DNA of 64,000 nt from Brevibacterium moorei (GTDB lineage Bacteria > Actinomycetota > Actinomycetes > Actinomycetales > Brevibacteriaceae), in assembly GCF_024580735.1 (NCBI RefSeq), contig NZ_JANIJX010000009.1, forward strand, positions 1 through 64,000, written 5' to 3'. A program made the position numbers and the translations under genes. The notes under the pieces were generated by a model. The model had not been told where the DNA came from. It made no database searches and was given only the letters and a program-made list of their open reading frames with translations. This document shows positions 17,261-26,287 of the stretch, one piece after another; positions within the stretch are counted from its first letter, which is position 1; the number at the start of each line of letters is the position of its first letter.

Positions 17261-20200
17261 TGTGCCCTCTTCTTCGCTAGCTGTTCCATTTGATCAATGA
17301 CCGCGTCCATGGCCTCTTTGCGCCGATCCGGCGGGTACTTGTACTTGGCCAGCAGGATCTTGACCGATGACCTGAGTTTGGCACGGACATCGTCGCGCAC
17401 AGTCCAGTCCGTCTTGACGTCCTGGTTCATGATCTTCACCAATTCCCTGGCGATCTGCGCCAGGACATCGTCACCCTGCAGCTCAACCGCGGATTCGTTG
17501 TCGGCCAAGGCATCGTAGAAAGCCAGTTCGCTATAGGCCAGTGGGGGATCGAAGTGGTCACCGCGGGTCGCCTCGGCTGCAACGTCCTTGGCCATTGCGA
17601 TCAGTTCCGCCATGACCTCGGCACTGGTCAGCTGCTGGTTCGTATAGCGGTTCATCAGCTCCTTGATCCGTTCGGCAAAGGCCTTCTGCCTGGTCAGGTT
17701 GTTGTGGGTCAGCCGGTCGGATTCGCGCACCAACTCATTGCGCAGCTCTTCTATCGCCAGATGAGCCTGGTCCGGATCCTCGACTCGCTTGCGCAGCTCG
17801 GGCGCAAGCTCGGTAATCGACTGTGTCTCCAAGCCTGCCAGCGCATAGATGTCGATGACCTCGCCGGTCTGCGTCGCGCCCTCCATCAGAGAGGCCAACA
17901 GGCGCTCGACGTCCTCGGGGACGGGCTGTCCCTCGGCCTGGCGTTCCTGGGCGTCGTACTTCGCCATCCACACGCGGACTTCTTCGTAGAAGCGCACGTC
18001 CCGGGTCAGTGCCTTCTCCTGGTCCAGGTCGCCTCCGGCCAGAGCCCAAGCGCGGGCTAACTGCCCGGCACGCTCCCGGAACCGACCGGCTAAGGTTGGG
18101 GTTGAGGACTCTTCGCCCTCCAGCCCCGAAGCACCTACAGCCTGGTCCACTTTGTCGTCGGCATTTCCACGGTCAGGCGCACCGAGTCCGGCCACGTGTT
18201 GGTTTGCCGGCTTGCGCAGGTAGTTCGTCAGTTTCAGCACGGTGCGGATCCAGACGGAATTGCCCTGTTCATCCAAGGCCGTGCGCCAATCAAAGCCGGC
18301 GCACAGGGTGTCCAGTTCCGCCAGGACCTGGCGGACGGTTTGCTGCGCCTGAGTCGTGTCGCGCCCGACAGGCTTCTTCCGTTGATCCGTCTCCGTATAT
18401 TCGGCCAGGGCGTCCTGCAGGTTTTGGGTGATCGGCGCATAGGCCACAAGTAGACCCGCGGGTTTGTCCCTGAACGTCCGGTTGACCCGGGCCAGGGTCT
18501 GCATGAGCAGCGCACCCTTGAGTGGCCGGTCCACATACAGGGTGTGCAGCGGGGGAGCGTCGAATCCGGTGAGCATCATGTCCTTGACGATGACCAATTC
18601 CAGCTCATCGTCGGGATCGCGCAGACGGTTCTGAATCGCCTGATTCTGCGCCTGCCTGCGGCGGTGCTCAGTTACAATTCCCTGGTCGGTAGCGTCGGAC
18701 GAATAAACGACCTTGACCTTGCCGTCATCCACCCCGGCGGAGCCGCTGGCTCCCTCCCACGAAGGCTCAAGGGCGATGATCTCCTTGTACAGCCTGGCGC
18801 AGATCTCACGGGTGGCGCACACGATCATCGCCTTGCCGCCCGTTGGGTGTCCCGGGGTGGACAGGAATCCCCGCATCGCCTCAGACCGGACCTTCCAATG
18901 CGACACGATGTCCCGGGCCAGCACCTTCAGGCGCTTGGGATCACCATAGACCGCGTTGATGACGGCAACTGACCTTTCGACCTTTTCGCGCTCCACGTCG
19001 TCGAGACCGACAGTGGCCTCATCCGCGGCGTTGTTCAGATCGTCTTCCGAAACGTCATCGCCCAGTCCCATGGACACCAGACGGGGTTCGTAGATGACGG
19101 GGACCGTCGCCCCATCCTCCACGGCGCGGGTCAGATCGTAGATGTCGATGATCGGGCCGAACACGGCTTCGGTGTTCCTGTCCGCGAATGAGATCGGGGT
19201 ACCGGTGAAGGCGATGAACGACGCATGCGGCAGCGCGTCGCGGATGTGCCGGGCATAGCCGTCGAGGTTGTCGTAGTGGCTGCGGTGGGCCTCGTCGACG
19301 ATCACGATGATGTTGTGCCGCTCGCTCAGCCGAGGATGGGACAAGCCATTGTCCCTTTCCGCCTTGGTCAGGCCGAACTTCTGCAGAGTGGTGAAGAAAA
19401 TCCCGCCGGTGGCTCGAACGCTCAGCTGCTCCCGAAGCTGGGAGCGGGTCTCGATGCGGATAGGGGATTCGCCCAGCAATTGCGAGGACGCGAACCCGTC
19501 GAACAACTGCGAATCCAGTTCTGTGCGGTCGGTGACGACCACCAGCGTGGGGTTCTTCAGTTCGGGCTGGCCGGCCACCAGGTGCGCGTAAAGTTCCATC
19601 TCCATGGACTTGCCACTGCCCTGGGTGTGCCAGACGACGCCCACCTTGCCATCGTTGCGCACGGCATCGACCGTGTTGCCCACCGCCTTCGTCACCGCGA
19701 AGTACTGATGCGGCTTGGCGACCCGCTTGACCAGACCATCAGCACCCTGGGAGAAGGACACGTAGTTCTTCACGATCTGATTGAAGCGCTCCTGGTTGAA
19801 CAGGCCGTCGGTGAGCACCTCGATGGGCAGATTGGTGTTGTCGTCCTTGGGGTCGGCGCCCAATGGTACGGGCACACCGTCATCGTCGACATTCCACGGG
19901 CTGAAGTGGTTCAGCGGCGTGAACGGGGTCCCGTACTCGGCCTGCAGACCATTGCTGATCACAGAGAGGACGGGACAGGTGAAGGCATCGGGGAATTCCT
20001 GCAGATAGGTCTGCAGCTGGGCGTGCGCGTCCGCGATGGTCGCCGACTCCGACCCAGCCCGCTTGAGCTCCACGAGCACCAACGGAAAGCCGTTGACGTA
20101 GAGCACGATGTCGAAGCGGCGTTCGTGGTCGCGGTCGCGGATGGTTACCTGGTTGACCGCCAGGTAGTCGTTGTCTTTGACCCTACTGCTCATCAAACGG

Positions 20201-20532
20201 ATCGTCGGGTTCTGCTCGATTCCCTCGGAATCGACGTAGCTGATTCCGCGATAGCCATCCGTCAGCGCCTGATGGAAACGGAAGTTCTCATGTAGGGCGT
20301 CCGAGCTGGCGGTGGCCAGGACCTCTTTGAGTGCTTCCTCCAGGTACCGACCGGGGACGGTCGGGTTGAGTTTGCGCACCGCGGCCGAGGCCCTGGCCCG
20401 GATTACCGGGTCGGCCCAGGTAACGCGCCCATCGGGTGCGCCGGGGGCTACGTCCTTGCCTGCCATGGTCTCCCAACCATGGTCGTACAGGCGGTTCAGC
20501 ATGAACTCTTCCCAAGCATCTTCGGGGATCAT
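17257..20532 (-). CDS. hsdR: Type I restriction endonuclease, R subunit
   Basis: The 1091-residue motor and nuclease subunit cleaves foreign DNA after ATP-driven translocation. The N-terminal nuclease motif appears as NGFPLVLVELK. The SF2 helicase core has Walker A WHTQGSGKS at about 301-309, VDEAHRSHYD near 410-419, and FTGTP following. A long helical C-terminus would contact the methylase core. Length fits the family. Start ATG 20532 has AAGGAG upstream, and that ribosome site lies just beyond a strong hairpin (20548-20583). The gene is fourth in a minus-strand operon and overlaps the next gene by four bases. Confidence 0.95.
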   Translation of the reverse strand: MIPEDAWEEFMLNRLYDHGWETMAGKDVAPGAPDGRVTWADPVIRARASAAVRKLNPTVPGRYLEEALKEVLATASSDALHENFRFHQALTDGYRGISYVDSEGIEQNPTIRLMSSRVKDNDYLAVNQVTIRDRDHERRFDIVLYVNGFPLVLVELKRAGSESATIADAHAQLQTYLQEFPDAFTCPVLSVISNGLQAEYGTPFTPLNHFSPWNVDDDGVPVPLGADPKDDNTNLPIEVLTDGLFNQERFNQIVKNYVSFSQGADGLVKRVAKPHQYFAVTKAVGNTVDAVRNDGKVGVVWHTQGSGKSMEMELYAHLVAGQPELKNPTLVVVTDRTELDSQLFDGFASSQLLGESPIRIETRSQLREQLSVRATGGIFFTTLQKFGLTKAERDNGLSHPRLSERHNIIVIVDEAHRSHYDNLDGYARHIRDALPHASFIAFTGTPISFADRNTEAVFGPIIDIYDLTRAVEDGATVPVIYEPRLVSMGLGDDVSEDDLNNAADEATVGLDDVEREKVERSVAVINAVYGDPKRLKVLARDIVSHWKVRSEAMRGFLSTPGHPTGGKAMIVCATREICARLYKEIIALEPSWEGASGSAGVDDGKVKVVYSSDATDQGIVTEHRRRQAQNQAIQNRLRDPDDELELVIVKDMMLTGFDAPPLHTLYVDRPLKGALLMQTLARVNRTFRDKPAGLLVAYAPITQNLQDALAEYTETDQRKKPVGRDTTQAQQTVRQVLAELDTLCAGFDWRTALDEQGNSVWIRTVLKLTNYLRKPANQHVAGLGAPDRGNADDKVDQAVGASGLEGEESSTPTLAGRFRERAGQLARAWALAGGDLDQEKALTRDVRFYEEVRVWMAKYDAQERQAEGQPVPEDVERLLASLMEGATQTGEVIDIYALAGLETQSITELAPELRKRVEDPDQAHLAIEELRNELVRESDRLTHNNLTRQKAFAERIKELMNRYTNQQLTSAEVMAELIAMAKDVAAEATRGDHFDPPLAYSELAFYDALADNESAVELQGDDVLAQIARELVKIMNQDVKTDWTVRDDVRAKLRSSVKILLAKYKYPPDRRKEAMDAVIDQMEQLAKKRAQ

Positions 20533-20547
20533 CGGTGCTCCTTTGCA

Positions 20548-20583
20548 GAGGTTCGGGCACGGGTGGGTTCGTGCCCGAACCTC
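20548..20583 (-). repeat. Perfect 14-bp stem hairpin between hsdS and hsdR
   Basis: GAGGTTCGGGCACG and its exact complement flank an eight-base loop in the 60-base gap between the hsdS stop and hsdR start. On the transcribed strand no T-run follows, so it is not a standard intrinsic terminator. The hsdR ribosome site begins about ten bases after the stem. It could slow transcription or protect mRNA ends and thus hold back restriction relative to modification. Confidence 0.7.
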
Positions 20584-20592
20584 ATATGGTCC

Positions 20593-21738
20593 TTATACGG
20601 CGTCCGAGGCGATGGCTTCGGCGTCCTTAACTGTGATCTTGCCAGACATGAGCAAGGGCAGCAGCTCGTCTCGGGTCCTGGCCAGGGCTGTGGATTCCCC
20701 ATCTACCGCTGAAATGGATGCTTGGAAGGAGGCCGCAAGATTAGAAATCGTCCCTATCTGCTCGCTGGATGGAATCATTATTGGTTGTGAATATGCCTCA
20801 TCTCTATTCAGCCCTGGTACAGCAGAATCAGAATTCAGGCCAGTGAAGTCGACAGTTTTCACTAGTCTATAAAGTAGTTCATTTGAATAGGGTAGGGAGG
20901 ATTCGACAAAATATGCGGTATCTATAGGATAGTGAGGGCCATTGACCCAGTATGTGGCGCCTACTGTCCCCTTTCGGCCGATCACTGTTCCCGAATTTTT
21001 GACCAAGTAAGTGTCGTGGTAACCGGATATTCCTCCGCTTCCGACCACTGGAATATCTCCTGGGTTACGCAGTTTTGCCGGGAGTGATTTTCCATAGTTA
21101 AGAGTGAGAATGTCGCCTACCATCATTCTTTTCCCCTGTGCGACAATTTGATAGACGAGGGCATCAATGAGGGCATCCAACTTTTTTGCGACTCGTTCGT
21201 TGGCGGCGATTTTGTCGTCGAGCGCTCCCAGCACCTCGGCAATCGCCTGCTGCTCGTAGAGTGCAGGAATAGAAAGGGGAACGGCTGACAAAATTCCCGT
21301 GTTTAAATTGAGCATGGTGGCGCCTACTGCATGTTTACGAATCCACGTGCGCGACTGTTCAAGGCCCAAAGCGTACGAAATAAATCGCGAATCGTGTACG
21401 TTCTGGTCCTTAATTCTAACTCGCAGGCAACCGGTGCCGCACAGCCAACCAACGTTCGACTCACGGACGAGTGCACGTCTCTCGACGTCGCCGCGCCGTG
21501 AATAGACTATGTCTCCATAGGCCAGTTGGTGACGGGACAGACGGCTGACGTCATCTACGCCAATTCTTGCAATGTTCTCAGTGGTGATGACGTTGTCGCC
21601 GATGTCCTGCGGCATGACCACAGGAATGCCCTCGGCGACATAGTCAGATGCATGTAATTGTGATCCAAAAGGTCCGGTCTGGATGCCTCCATCAGCTTGA
21701 CTGCAGATCTCGCCTAGAGTGACAGTCTCCCAGCTCAT
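20593..21738 (-). CDS. hsdS: Type I restriction system, specificity subunit
   Basis: The 381-residue subunit chooses the split DNA target for both methylation and cleavage. Two target-recognition domains are separated by the conserved helical spacer QQAIAEVLGALDDKIAANER, and a second conserved region closes the protein (SFQASISAVDGES...RDELLPLLMSGKI). ATG 21738 overlaps the hsdM stop by four bases; a longer upstream reading lies inside hsdM and is not real. The recognition-domain regions (about 20690-21100 and 21290-21700) are visibly poorer in G+C than the conserved parts, as expected when these domains are exchanged between strains. Confidence 0.94.
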   Translation of the reverse strand: MSWETVTLGEICSQADGGIQTGPFGSQLHASDYVAEGIPVVMPQDIGDNVITTENIARIGVDDVSRLSRHQLAYGDIVYSRRGDVERRALVRESNVGWLCGTGCLRVRIKDQNVHDSRFISYALGLEQSRTWIRKHAVGATMLNLNTGILSAVPLSIPALYEQQAIAEVLGALDDKIAANERVAKKLDALIDALVYQIVAQGKRMMVGDILTLNYGKSLPAKLRNPGDIPVVGSGGISGYHDTYLVKNSGTVIGRKGTVGATYWVNGPHYPIDTAYFVESSLPYSNELLYRLVKTVDFTGLNSDSAVPGLNRDEAYSQPIMIPSSEQIGTISNLAASFQASISAVDGESTALARTRDELLPLLMSGKITVKDAEAIASDAV

Positions 21739-23324
21739 CCCAGCCTCCCCAGCTGTTCGCGCACGACACGCTCCAGGCGGGCGGACTCGTCGAAGGCCTC
21801 GGCCAGTTCCTTCTTCAATCGGGCGATCTTCTGATCGATCGGCTCCAAGTCCTCCGGCGCCGGTGGGGCACCGACATAGCGGCCAGGAGTCAGCGCGTAG
21901 CCGGCAGCCTGGATGTCTGCCAAGGTGGTGGACTTGCAGAAGCCCGGCACGTCCTCGTATTCGGCATCGTCGTCCGAGGTGCCCATCCACCGGTGGAAGG
22001 TACCGCTGATCAGCTTGATGTCCTCGGGGCTCAGATCGCGTTCCGCACGGCTGATCATGTGCCCCATATCGCGGGCGTCGATGAACAGAGTCTGACCTTT
22101 GCGTGATCCCTTGTCTTTGGCGAAGAACCATACGCACACCGGGATGCCGGTGGAGCGGAACAATTGGGTGGGCAGTGCCAGCATGCAGCTGACCAAGTCA
22201 GCCTCCACGATCTGCGCGCGGATATCACCCTCGCCGCCGGAATTCGACGACATAGAACCATTGGCCATGACGACTGCGGCCTTGCCCGAGTCGTTCAGCT
22301 TCGAGATGATGTGCTGAATCCACGCATAGTTCGCATTGCGGGCCGGCGGCACGCCGTAGGCCCAGCGCGGATCGTCCTCCCGGCGCACCCACTCCTTGAG
22401 GTTGAATGGCGGGTTTGCCATGACGAAGTCCATCTTCACATCCGCGTGGATGTCACGGGCGAAGGTGTCGCCCCAGCGTGCGCCCAGCCCTTTGTTGCTC
22501 ATCTGGTGGATCGCCAGATTCATCTTTGCCATCCGCCAGGTTTCCTCATTGGATTCCTGGCCGAAGATGTTGATGCTCTGCGGATCGCCGCCGCGGTCGG
22601 CGATGAATTCCTCCGACTGGACGAACATGCCGCCGGAACCGCAGCACGGATCGTAGACCCGGCCACTGTACGGTTCCAGAACCTCGACCAGGGTGCGGAC
22701 CACCGAACGCGGGGTGAAGAATTCCCCACCGCGCTTGCCCTCGGCCCTGGCGAATTCCGCCAGGAAGTATTCGTAGACCTCGCCCATCAGGTCGCGGGCG
22801 CGGTGTTCCCCCTGGGCGGAGAACCGGGTGGAGTTGAACAGGTCGATCAGTTCACCCAGGCGGCGCTGGTCGATATTGTCCCGGTTGTACAGACGTGGCA
22901 GCGTGTCCTTGAGCGACGGGTTGAAGGCCATGAGCCGTTCCATCGCGGAGTCGATCAGCGAACCGATCGTCCTGTCCGGTTCACCATCTTGACCTTTCAG
23001 ACCCTTGGCATGCTGGGCCAGGAAGGTCCAGCGGGCCTCGTCCGGGACCAAGAAGACACCAGATCCCTCGTACAGGTCAGGGTCGACCGAGAGGGTTGCC
23101 AGGTCCTCTTCGTCTGTGATGCCTTCGGCGGCTAGACGGTCCTTGACGATCTGCTGCTGTTCATCGAAAGCATCGTTGACGTACTTGAGGAAGACCAATC
23201 CCAGGATGACGTCCTTGTACTGGCTGGCGGACAGAGAACCGCGCAGCCGGTCCGCTGCTTTCCATAGTGTCGCCTTGAGCTCAGCCATGGTGCTGGGCGC
23301 ATGTGGAGACTTTTTCTTGGCCAT
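21735..23324 (-). CDS. hsdM: Type I restriction system, adenine-N6 methyltransferase subunit
   Basis: The 529-residue protein methylates adenine in the target recognised by HsdS. An N-terminal HsdM bundle (LWKAADRLRGSLSASQYKDV) precedes the catalytic domain, with the SAM site DPCCGSGGMF at about 224 and the catalytic NPPF at about 303. The chosen start, ATG 23324 (MAKKKSPH), has GGAAGG upstream and lies two bases after the previous stop. A slightly longer reading lacks a ribosome site. It overlaps hsdS by four bases. Confidence 0.95.
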   Translation of the reverse strand: MAKKKSPHAPSTMAELKATLWKAADRLRGSLSASQYKDVILGLVFLKYVNDAFDEQQQIVKDRLAAEGITDEEDLATLSVDPDLYEGSGVFLVPDEARWTFLAQHAKGLKGQDGEPDRTIGSLIDSAMERLMAFNPSLKDTLPRLYNRDNIDQRRLGELIDLFNSTRFSAQGEHRARDLMGEVYEYFLAEFARAEGKRGGEFFTPRSVVRTLVEVLEPYSGRVYDPCCGSGGMFVQSEEFIADRGGDPQSINIFGQESNEETWRMAKMNLAIHQMSNKGLGARWGDTFARDIHADVKMDFVMANPPFNLKEWVRREDDPRWAYGVPPARNANYAWIQHIISKLNDSGKAAVVMANGSMSSNSGGEGDIRAQIVEADLVSCMLALPTQLFRSTGIPVCVWFFAKDKGSRKGQTLFIDARDMGHMISRAERDLSPEDIKLISGTFHRWMGTSDDDAEYEDVPGFCKSTTLADIQAAGYALTPGRYVGAPPAPEDLEPIDQKIARLKKELAEAFDESARLERVVREQLGRLG

Positions 23325-23326
23325 GT

Positions 23327-25366
23327 TCAGTTGGTGCCTTCCTGTTCCTCCGCGCCGACCCATCCGGACCGGTCAACGATGTTCAGCGTGCCGTCGGAGA
23401 TCCCCGCAATGAGGTGTTCACTCAGTGAGGAAGCGGCGGCGAGCCGTTGGTTCAATTCTGTTCTATACGCTTGGGCATCCCGCAATGCGGACTCCAAGGC
23501 CTCCGCCTGGTCGGTGGGGATCAGCGAGATCTGCCAGGCCAGGTGTTCGGTGCCGGTCTGGCGGTTGATCTGATCCGCCAGGGCATGCGGTCCCACCGTG
23601 CGTTTCTGGGGGCGATGTTCGACGATTTGCCCGGCCGCATCCACCTCCGGCTCCGCGGGTGGGTCCTTGTGTACCCGCAGGATTCGGCTGGGACTCATGA
23701 CGATGGAACCACCTGTCTCATCGACATGGGCTGCCGGTGGATTGCATGTGAAGACCACATCGCCGGGCTCCGTATGTGCTGCTTGCGGGTAGGCCTTCGT
23801 CGCGTCGATGGGGTCCAAGTAGAACAAAGGTGTTTCGGATCCGGCGCTGCGCACGGGGACTGTCCCGTTGGAGTCGGAATCCCGAGGATCGATGCGGCTG
23901 CCGTTGATCCGCTTGATCTGTGTTTGACGCTTGCCTCCCTTGGTGTCATGGAATCCCAGCAACTGGCCCAAAGGTACGGTCGGAAGCCGCATATGACCGG
24001 GTGCGGGCTGCACCGCGACGTCCAAGCAAGGTGCGGATGTGGACGCAGTGAGCACTGTGGCGGCCTGCACCTGATCGATGTGCGTGGTCGTCTCCAACCC
24101 GAACCGTTCGGCTATGGCTCCAGCGGGGACTACCGGATGGCCGCTGAAGATGTCGGCTGCACTGTAGCCCTGCAGATATTTGAACGACCGGCCGGAGCTC
24201 TGTGCAGTGCCGGCATCCGCTGGATGAATCAAGTGAAGGACTGCAGCCAGATCATTCTGTAGTTCGGTGAGGTCGATGCGCTGGTCGACAAGGTCGGCGA
24301 CATACGGGTGCTTGATGCCCCCGGTCCCATCCAACAGCCACAGTCCCATGGCCTGGTTGACGGATTCCTTCCACCAGCCCCGGGGCAGGCGCAGGGCCGC
24401 TGCCAGACGTCCACTGTTCGATGAGTGCGTGGCGCGGAGGGCCACTGCGCGGTCCTCGGCCGTTGCTCGGTTCTCCGGACGCTCGCAGAGCATATCGGCC
24501 GGTCCGATCACGATGGCCCTGTCCTGATCAGTCAGGTTGAGGGCCAAGTCGTCAATAGCGGAGAACACTGACTCGCGGGGGAGTCCATGCACTGACATGA
24601 TGGCGCAGCATGGGTCCGAATCCGGCGTCGCCAGGGGAATTCCGGTGATATGGGCCCGCAGTCTGGTCAAGCGTTCCTGCGTGGTATCGGTTGCTTCGGT
24701 TTCGGAGTCGGCGGCTTTCATCTGCAGGCCGGCGCACATCTTCGCCCTGGTTATCGGGAGGAAGTCCGGGGAATCGACAGACACCGTGACGGGGGACCCA
24801 CTTGCGTCAATGACAGCGCACAGCGCGTCCATAAGGTCGTCTGTAAAGCCGCGCTTGCCCTGGTTCCTGGCGATCCGGCCAGCATCCAGACGGGCCAGTG
24901 CATCGTTTGAACCATAGGAGGCGGAGTACAGCCCGTCGACGAATTGCAGCTCTTCAGGGGTGAACTCCGCGTCCAGGGCTTCCGAGAACAAGAAGGAGTC
25001 CTCCGGGTCCAGCTCTACAGCAAGAGTGACCAGCGCATCGGGCGGAAGGTTGACCAGGTCATCGGGCGCAGCAGTCCGCAGAGCGAGTAGCACCAGCGCG
25101 GTGGCCTCGGCGATAGCCGGTTCGGGGAGTGCCAGGGAGGGTGCGTCCTCGGCGAATTCGGGGTTGTTGCCCCTTTCCGTTTTGCGTAGCCATGCTGTCA
25201 CGTCGTCGTAGGCGAAGCGCTCCACGCCGGAGTGACGGGATACGGGGGAGGGGAAGGGGACGTGGGCGCCACGGATGGTGTCGCGGCGGCGCCACTGGGA
25301 AACGGCTGGGCGGGACACCTGTGCCAGATTGGCGATGTCCTGCATGGTCAACAACTGTGCCGTCAC
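23327..25366 (-). CDS. HTH protein, possibly a degenerate N6-methylase relative, first gene of the restriction operon
   Basis: The 679-residue protein begins with a MerR/AlpA-type helix-turn-helix (MQDIANLAQVSRPAVSQWRRR), so it should bind DNA. Parts of the middle (AIDDLALNLTDQDRAIVIGPA, LRLPRGWWKESVNQAMGLWLL) resemble the C-terminal half of HTH-containing N6-adenine methylases. The SAM-binding and NPPY/F catalytic motifs were not found. A later stretch, EPGDVVFTCNPPAAHVDETG, looks like a specificity-type segment. GTG 25366 has GGAGG close upstream and is preferred to the ATG at 25402. It could regulate the operon or work with HsdMS; the role is inference. Confidence 0.75.
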   Translation of the reverse strand: MTAQLLTMQDIANLAQVSRPAVSQWRRRDTIRGAHVPFPSPVSRHSGVERFAYDDVTAWLRKTERGNNPEFAEDAPSLALPEPAIAEATALVLLALRTAAPDDLVNLPPDALVTLAVELDPEDSFLFSEALDAEFTPEELQFVDGLYSASYGSNDALARLDAGRIARNQGKRGFTDDLMDALCAVIDASGSPVTVSVDSPDFLPITRAKMCAGLQMKAADSETEATDTTQERLTRLRAHITGIPLATPDSDPCCAIMSVHGLPRESVFSAIDDLALNLTDQDRAIVIGPADMLCERPENRATAEDRAVALRATHSSNSGRLAAALRLPRGWWKESVNQAMGLWLLDGTGGIKHPYVADLVDQRIDLTELQNDLAAVLHLIHPADAGTAQSSGRSFKYLQGYSAADIFSGHPVVPAGAIAERFGLETTTHIDQVQAATVLTASTSAPCLDVAVQPAPGHMRLPTVPLGQLLGFHDTKGGKRQTQIKRINGSRIDPRDSDSNGTVPVRSAGSETPLFYLDPIDATKAYPQAAHTEPGDVVFTCNPPAAHVDETGGSIVMSPSRILRVHKDPPAEPEVDAAGQIVEHRPQKRTVGPHALADQINRQTGTEHLAWQISLIPTDQAEALESALRDAQAYRTELNQRLAAASSLSEHLIAGISDGTLNIVDRSGWVGAEEQEGTN

Positions 25367-25440
25367 GATTCCTCCTTCCTGCGGCGGGCTTATCGATATC
25401 AACAGTAGTGGAAAAGTGTGTGGATGAGACTCGAAAAAGT

Positions 25441-25456
25441 GTTAAGGGGGCTTAAC
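25441..25456. promoter_or_regulatory. Small inverted repeat in the divergent promoter region
   Basis: GTTAAG and CTTAAC flank four G residues between the restriction operon (start 25366, minus) and the lipoprotein gene (start 25539, plus). It is a modest candidate site for the HTH protein encoded by the first operon gene. The arms are only six bases long, so chance is possible. Confidence 0.3.
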
Positions 25457-25538
25457 GGAATAGCTGAGGACAAATGAGCATGGTCTGTCCCACGATGGAT
25501 ACCGATCAACACACATTCGCTTCCCGGAAGGACCTACT

Positions 25539-26153
25539 ATGAAGACCTCGAAGACCCTCATCACCCGCATGTCGGGCACCCTGGCCGCTATTGCATGCAG
25601 CGCGCTCATGCTGACCGGTTGCGGAACCGGCCTAGACTCCAGCACGCCGGTCAAGGACATCGACGAAGTGGCGGACGCACCGGTGGAGACCGGAGCTGGT
25701 GCTGCGCCGGCCGGCGATGACGCGCTCTCCGGTGATGCCGGGGAGTCGGACGTCAAGGCATTCGGCGAAACCTGGACCTACGACGACGGACTCGCGGTCA
25801 CCATCAAGTACTTGGGATCCGGTCGGGTCACGTCATCGGGAATCGGCGCTGAGGACAGCGGCGGTGCCCTGCAGAAGTTCTCCATCACGGTGAAGAACGG
25901 TTCGGACAGGACTTTTGACGGAAGGCTTGCATCCATTGATTCCGTCTCTGTCGGCGATGAGGGAACAGAGGCCCAAGAGGTCTTCGATACTGCCGGTGGT
26001 CTGGAAGGGGCCGACTTCTCCAAGATCCAGGCGGGGCGTAAGCAGACGCGCACTGTGGCCTACGGGATCAAGGGCGCTGAGACCGTTCAGATCGAGTTCA
26101 GCGCGGGTAGCTCCTACGCATCAGTGCTCTACGAAGGAAAGTTGAAGAAATGA
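25539..26153 (+). CDS. Lipoprotein of unknown function (DUF4352-like)
   Basis: The 204-residue product has a signal peptide ending in the lipobox LTGC and should be anchored outside the membrane. A polar linker of about 50 residues follows. Then comes a beta-rich domain with FSITVKNGSDRTFDG and VFDTAGGLEGADFSKIQAGRKQTRTVAYGIK, the pattern of DUF4352-type immunoglobulin-like domains. No enzymatic motif is visible. It starts 172 bases from the restriction operon on the other strand and precedes the membrane-protein gene by 134 bases, possibly with its own promoter. Confidence 0.75.
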   Translation: MKTSKTLITRMSGTLAAIACSALMLTGCGTGLDSSTPVKDIDEVADAPVETGAGAAPAGDDALSGDAGESDVKAFGETWTYDDGLAVTIKYLGSGRVTSSGIGAEDSGGALQKFSITVKNGSDRTFDGRLASIDSVSVGDEGTEAQEVFDTAGGLEGADFSKIQAGRKQTRTVAYGIKGAETVQIEFSAGSSYASVLYEGKLKK

Positions 26154-26287
26154 GTTGTGTGCGGTTCCAGTCCGCCAGAGGGCCATAGAAGACGTAAAGA
26201 CCTCGGCAGCACCACCGCGCTATAGAGCACATCAAGAGAAGAAGAGGGAACCGAACCGACAGGCACCATCGAACGGAAGGCAAGAAC

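Noticed and set aside
20921..20930. TATAGG inside hsdS as a fourth operator
   Set aside because: It is within coding sequence and has no second box 20 bases away on either side. The TATAGG at 28542 likewise has no partner.
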